Below the pieces are notes generated by a model. That model made no database searches and had not been told where the DNA came from. It saw only the letters and a list, made by a program, of their open reading frames with translations. A DNA stretch of 25,681 nucleotides from a virus. The DNA is taken from positions 1 through 25,681 of IMG/VR virus record IMGVR_UViG_3300029448_000387; one strand, given 5' to 3'. This document shows positions 23,838 through 25,681 of this stretch, piece by piece. The first letter of the stretch is position 1. Every line of letters starts with the position of its first letter. A program made the position numbers and the translations under genes.

Positions 23838-24016
23838 CTCTCTCACATGAATCATTAGTCTTATTTTACAAACTCAATTTCCAGATGATGCAGCACCACA
23901 AGTATTCACTAGAAGAGTTAGAAAATATGATGCCATGGGAGAGAGAAGTTTATACAAGTCTTTTAGTACAACATATAGACGATCAAAATAAAAAGATGGA
24001 ACAAGCAAAAGGGTAA
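23145..24016 (+). CDS. Tape-measure chaperone frameshift product (gp26 + downstream frame)
   Basis: A -1 shift at the seven-T run lets translation continue from 23831 without a stop to the TAA at 24014-24016, giving about 290 aa. The added 61 residues begin SLTLSHESLVLFYKLNFQMM, then YSLEELENMMPWEREVYTSL, then a polar helix. The downstream frame is open from the slip site onward, keeps phage-like composition, and has no SD for independent initiation at its ATG pair (23885). This matches the G/GT tail-chaperone arrangement of lambda-like phages. In them the long form carries a C-terminal extension and is needed for correct tape-measure loading. The shift frequency cannot be read from sequence. 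Confidence 0.75.
23825..23831 (+). promoter_or_regulatory. Slippery heptamer T-TTT-TTT for -1 frameshift
   Basis: Seven T's in 0-frame phase GAT-TTT-TTT-CTC-TGA fit the X-XXY-YYZ rule exactly: tRNAs in both P and A sites can re-pair after a one-base backward slip. The 0-frame stop lies one codon later. No strong stem-loop is obvious downstream by eye; only short weak complementarity (GACT with AGTC at 23836-23860) is visible. Confidence 0.75.
24009..24013 (+). promoter_or_regulatory. SD for the GTG start of the tape-measure gene
   Basis: AAGGG overlaps the end of the frameshift reading frame and lies 8 nt before GTG at 24022. The next in-frame ATG is about 400 nt further on, after well-conserved coding sequence, so GTG is the start. 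Confidence 0.7.
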
Positions 24017-24021
24017 ATTAA

Positions 24022-25681
24022 GTGTCAGATAGAATCGAACAATTAGAAAAGAAAATTGCGGATGCAAGATTAAAGATTTCTTCAAATCTTTCCCCCGGTG
24101 GTGATCCTAGCCAACGTGGTGCATCTCTCTTCAATACTATACTCGGTTCGAAGGTTGGTGGTTTTTTATCTAATGTTCCTGCCAGTGTAACAGAAGCCAG
24201 AAGAAGACAAGCAGAAGGTGAACTGAAGAGAGCAGAGTCTCAATTAGAGAGAGAAAAGAAGAAGAGTAGATTCGAGTCTCATACACCATCCGAAGCAGCA
24301 GAAGAGTCTAGAGAAGGTGACGTAAGAGAAACCGAGATAGTCGCAAAAGAAGATGAAGTCGTAGATCATCTTAGAGCGATTAGATCAAACACTGATGCTT
24401 TGGTTGGTAATCCATCTATTGTTGCGATTGGTGGTATGGGGAGAGGAAGAGCCGGTGCTGCTGGTGCTGATGGGATAATGGGTTCGGGACTCGATGCAAT
24501 GGATCTTGGATTGTTGGGTACAATGATTCTACCAGGTCCACTGAAAGCACTTGCAAAATCTAGAGTTGGACAATTTGTAACAGGATTCTTTACAACTGCA
24601 AAGGTTGCCCAAACCGGACAAATGGGATTTGCAGGAATTCAAGCAGCACGAATGGCACAGACTGCAAAACAAGGAAGAATGGCAAGTGCAGTTACAGGTT
24701 TATCAAAGGCAGCAAGAACCATCAGCATGGGTAGGTTCTTTGGTGGACTGGTAAGTTTCGGTATCACCGAAGCAATTTATCAAATAGGTAATGCGATGAT
24801 CGAAGAAGCCAATGACGAGATCAGAGCAAACGAAGTTCTGTTAAATGTCAGTGGAATGATGGACAAAGATAAGCAGGGCAGAACCAGATCCACTAACGTA
24901 GGAATGCAAACAGACGCATTTGGTAATACCATACCCGGAACAGGAATGGTACTGCGTGATCCTGCGAAGGGTGATGCCCCCGGAGAACTACCCAAGCACA
25001 CGATTGCTAGAGGTTTGTTGCGAGAAAACGAACATTTAGTTTACGAGAGACTGAGAGCAGCCCATCAAGCATTTGAGAGAAATGAAGATGGTATTGGTGT
25101 AGAACAAATGGAAGCAGCACAGACCTTATTAAGAGATAGAGGTCGTATCGCTTCTATGCTTTCGCCTAGTAGTCTTGAAGAAGCACTGGGAATACTTCGA
25201 TTTGAAGGAACAAATATATTTGGTGCTGCTACAATGGAACTTAATGGTGTGGGTGATGAAATTAATTCTCTACTAGAACCACATGATTACTCCAAGTTCA
25301 GACAAACACTAAGTCTGTTAGAACAGTTCGATCCGCAAAGCAATAAAGGAATAAAGAATTTACAACAGGCTCAAGTCGGACGAACCACTACCATGTTTAC
25401 CGGACAAGGTGCAATAGACAAAGGTCTAAATGCTATGGGATTCGAGGGGCTACGAAGAACAGAAACAGGAACAGAGACTATAATCAATGACAGGTTAGAG
25501 TCTGGTTTGAGACAAAGGCGAGAGAGAATGAGTGGTTCTGCTAGTTCTGTTTCTGTTGCTCCTAGTTCTGTTAATGGTATGGTATCTTTAGACAGAAATG
25601 CGTCAGGAACTTTTGATAGACTAATGCTTTCATCTGGAACAGAATTGAGAGACGTAGGTTTGTATAATGTAAATGCCCCTA
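24022..25681 (+). CDS. Probable tape-measure / hub protein (C-terminus outside window)
   Basis: Open from GTG at 24022 to the right edge (553 codons, no stop). The protein begins MSDRIEQLEKKIADARLKIS. Residues about 1-120 are charged and coiled-coil-like (RRRQAEGELKRAESQLEREK). Residues about 138-265 are Gly/Ala-rich with hydrophobic helices (DLGLLGTMILPGPLKALAK, FFTTAKVAQTGQMGFAGIQA, GRFFGGLVSFGITEAIYQIG). The remainder is helical and polar, ending in a Ser-rich part. A long helical protein with a hydrophobic middle, directly after the chaperone, fits a tape-measure protein; in T4 the equivalent is gp29 (590 aa). I see no direct sequence match, so the call rests on order and composition. Confidence 0.72.
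   Translation, partial: MSDRIEQLEKKIADARLKISSNLSPGGDPSQRGASLFNTILGSKVGGFLSNVPASVTEARRRQAEGELKRAESQLEREKKKSRFESHTPSEAAEESREGDVRETEIVAKEDEVVDHLRAIRSNTDALVGNPSIVAIGGMGRGRAGAAGADGIMGSGLDAMDLGLLGTMILPGPLKALAKSRVGQFVTGFFTTAKVAQTGQMGFAGIQAARMAQTAKQGRMASAVTGLSKAARTISMGRFFGGLVSFGITEAIYQIGNAMIEEANDEIRANEVLLNVSGMMDKDKQGRTRSTNVGMQTDAFGNTIPGTGMVLRDPAKGDAPGELPKHTIARGLLRENEHLVYERLRAAHQAFERNEDGIGVEQMEAAQTLLRDRGRIASMLSPSSLEEALGILRFEGTNIFGAATMELNGVGDEINSLLEPHDYSKFRQTLSLLEQFDPQSNKGIKNLQQAQVGRTTTMFTGQGAIDKGLNAMGFEGLRRTETGTETIINDRLESGLRQRRERMSGSASSVSVAPSSVNGMVSLDRNASGTFDRLMLSSGTELRDVGLYNVNAP

Noticed and set aside
23885-24016. Small separate gene starting at ATGATG
   Set aside because: No SD precedes it, and the -1 frame is open all the way from the slippery site, so frameshift extension explains it better.

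Overview
The window is a densely packed, entirely coding piece of the virion-structure region of a T4-like myovirus (contractile tail). Low-GC sequence, A/T-ending codons and the large fibre proteins (DUF4815-like protein, modular fibres, a fibre with a collar domain) resemble marine T4-like phages such as cyanophages and relatives. The host cannot be told from this sequence. No terminase, capsid, sheath, tube or replication genes, tRNAs, integrase or mobile elements are present.

Minus-strand block (21120 down to 1): one tightly coupled run of genes, most with short gaps or ATGA/TAATG overlaps and strong Shine-Dalgarno (SD) sites. In order of transcription it encodes gp48 (tube cap), gp53 (wedge), a gp27-like hub, gp5 (spike, without a lysozyme domain), a PAAR spike tip, an unknown 246-aa protein, a membrane-anchored GAF-like protein, gp25, gp6, a gp7-position wedge protein, gp8, a 1745-aa DUF4815-type protein, a small coiled-coil protein and three tail-fibre proteins. 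The last fibre runs off the left end. The order 25-6-7-8-distal fibres matches T4 logic: hub and spike are made next to the six-fold wedge set, followed by receptor-binding parts.

Plus-strand block (21157 to 25681): gp4 (head completion), an unassigned conserved 226-aa protein, gp54 (tube initiator), gp26-type tape-measure chaperone and the start of a probable tape-measure protein with a GTG start, cut by the right end. The chaperone gene ends at a perfect T-TTT-TTT slippery heptamer. A -1 shift there joins it to a 60-codon downstream frame, as in the classical tail-chaperone G/GT arrangement. This is the most distinctive regulatory signal in the window.

The two blocks diverge from a 36-bp gap that contains a T4-late-like TATAAATG box on the plus strand and a TATAAT box on the minus strand. 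Other points of interest are a 30-serine C-terminal tail on gp6 encoded by a 12/24-nt tandem repeat, a beta-rich insert that recurs in gp53, the gp7-position protein and gp8, and domain shuffling among the fibre genes.
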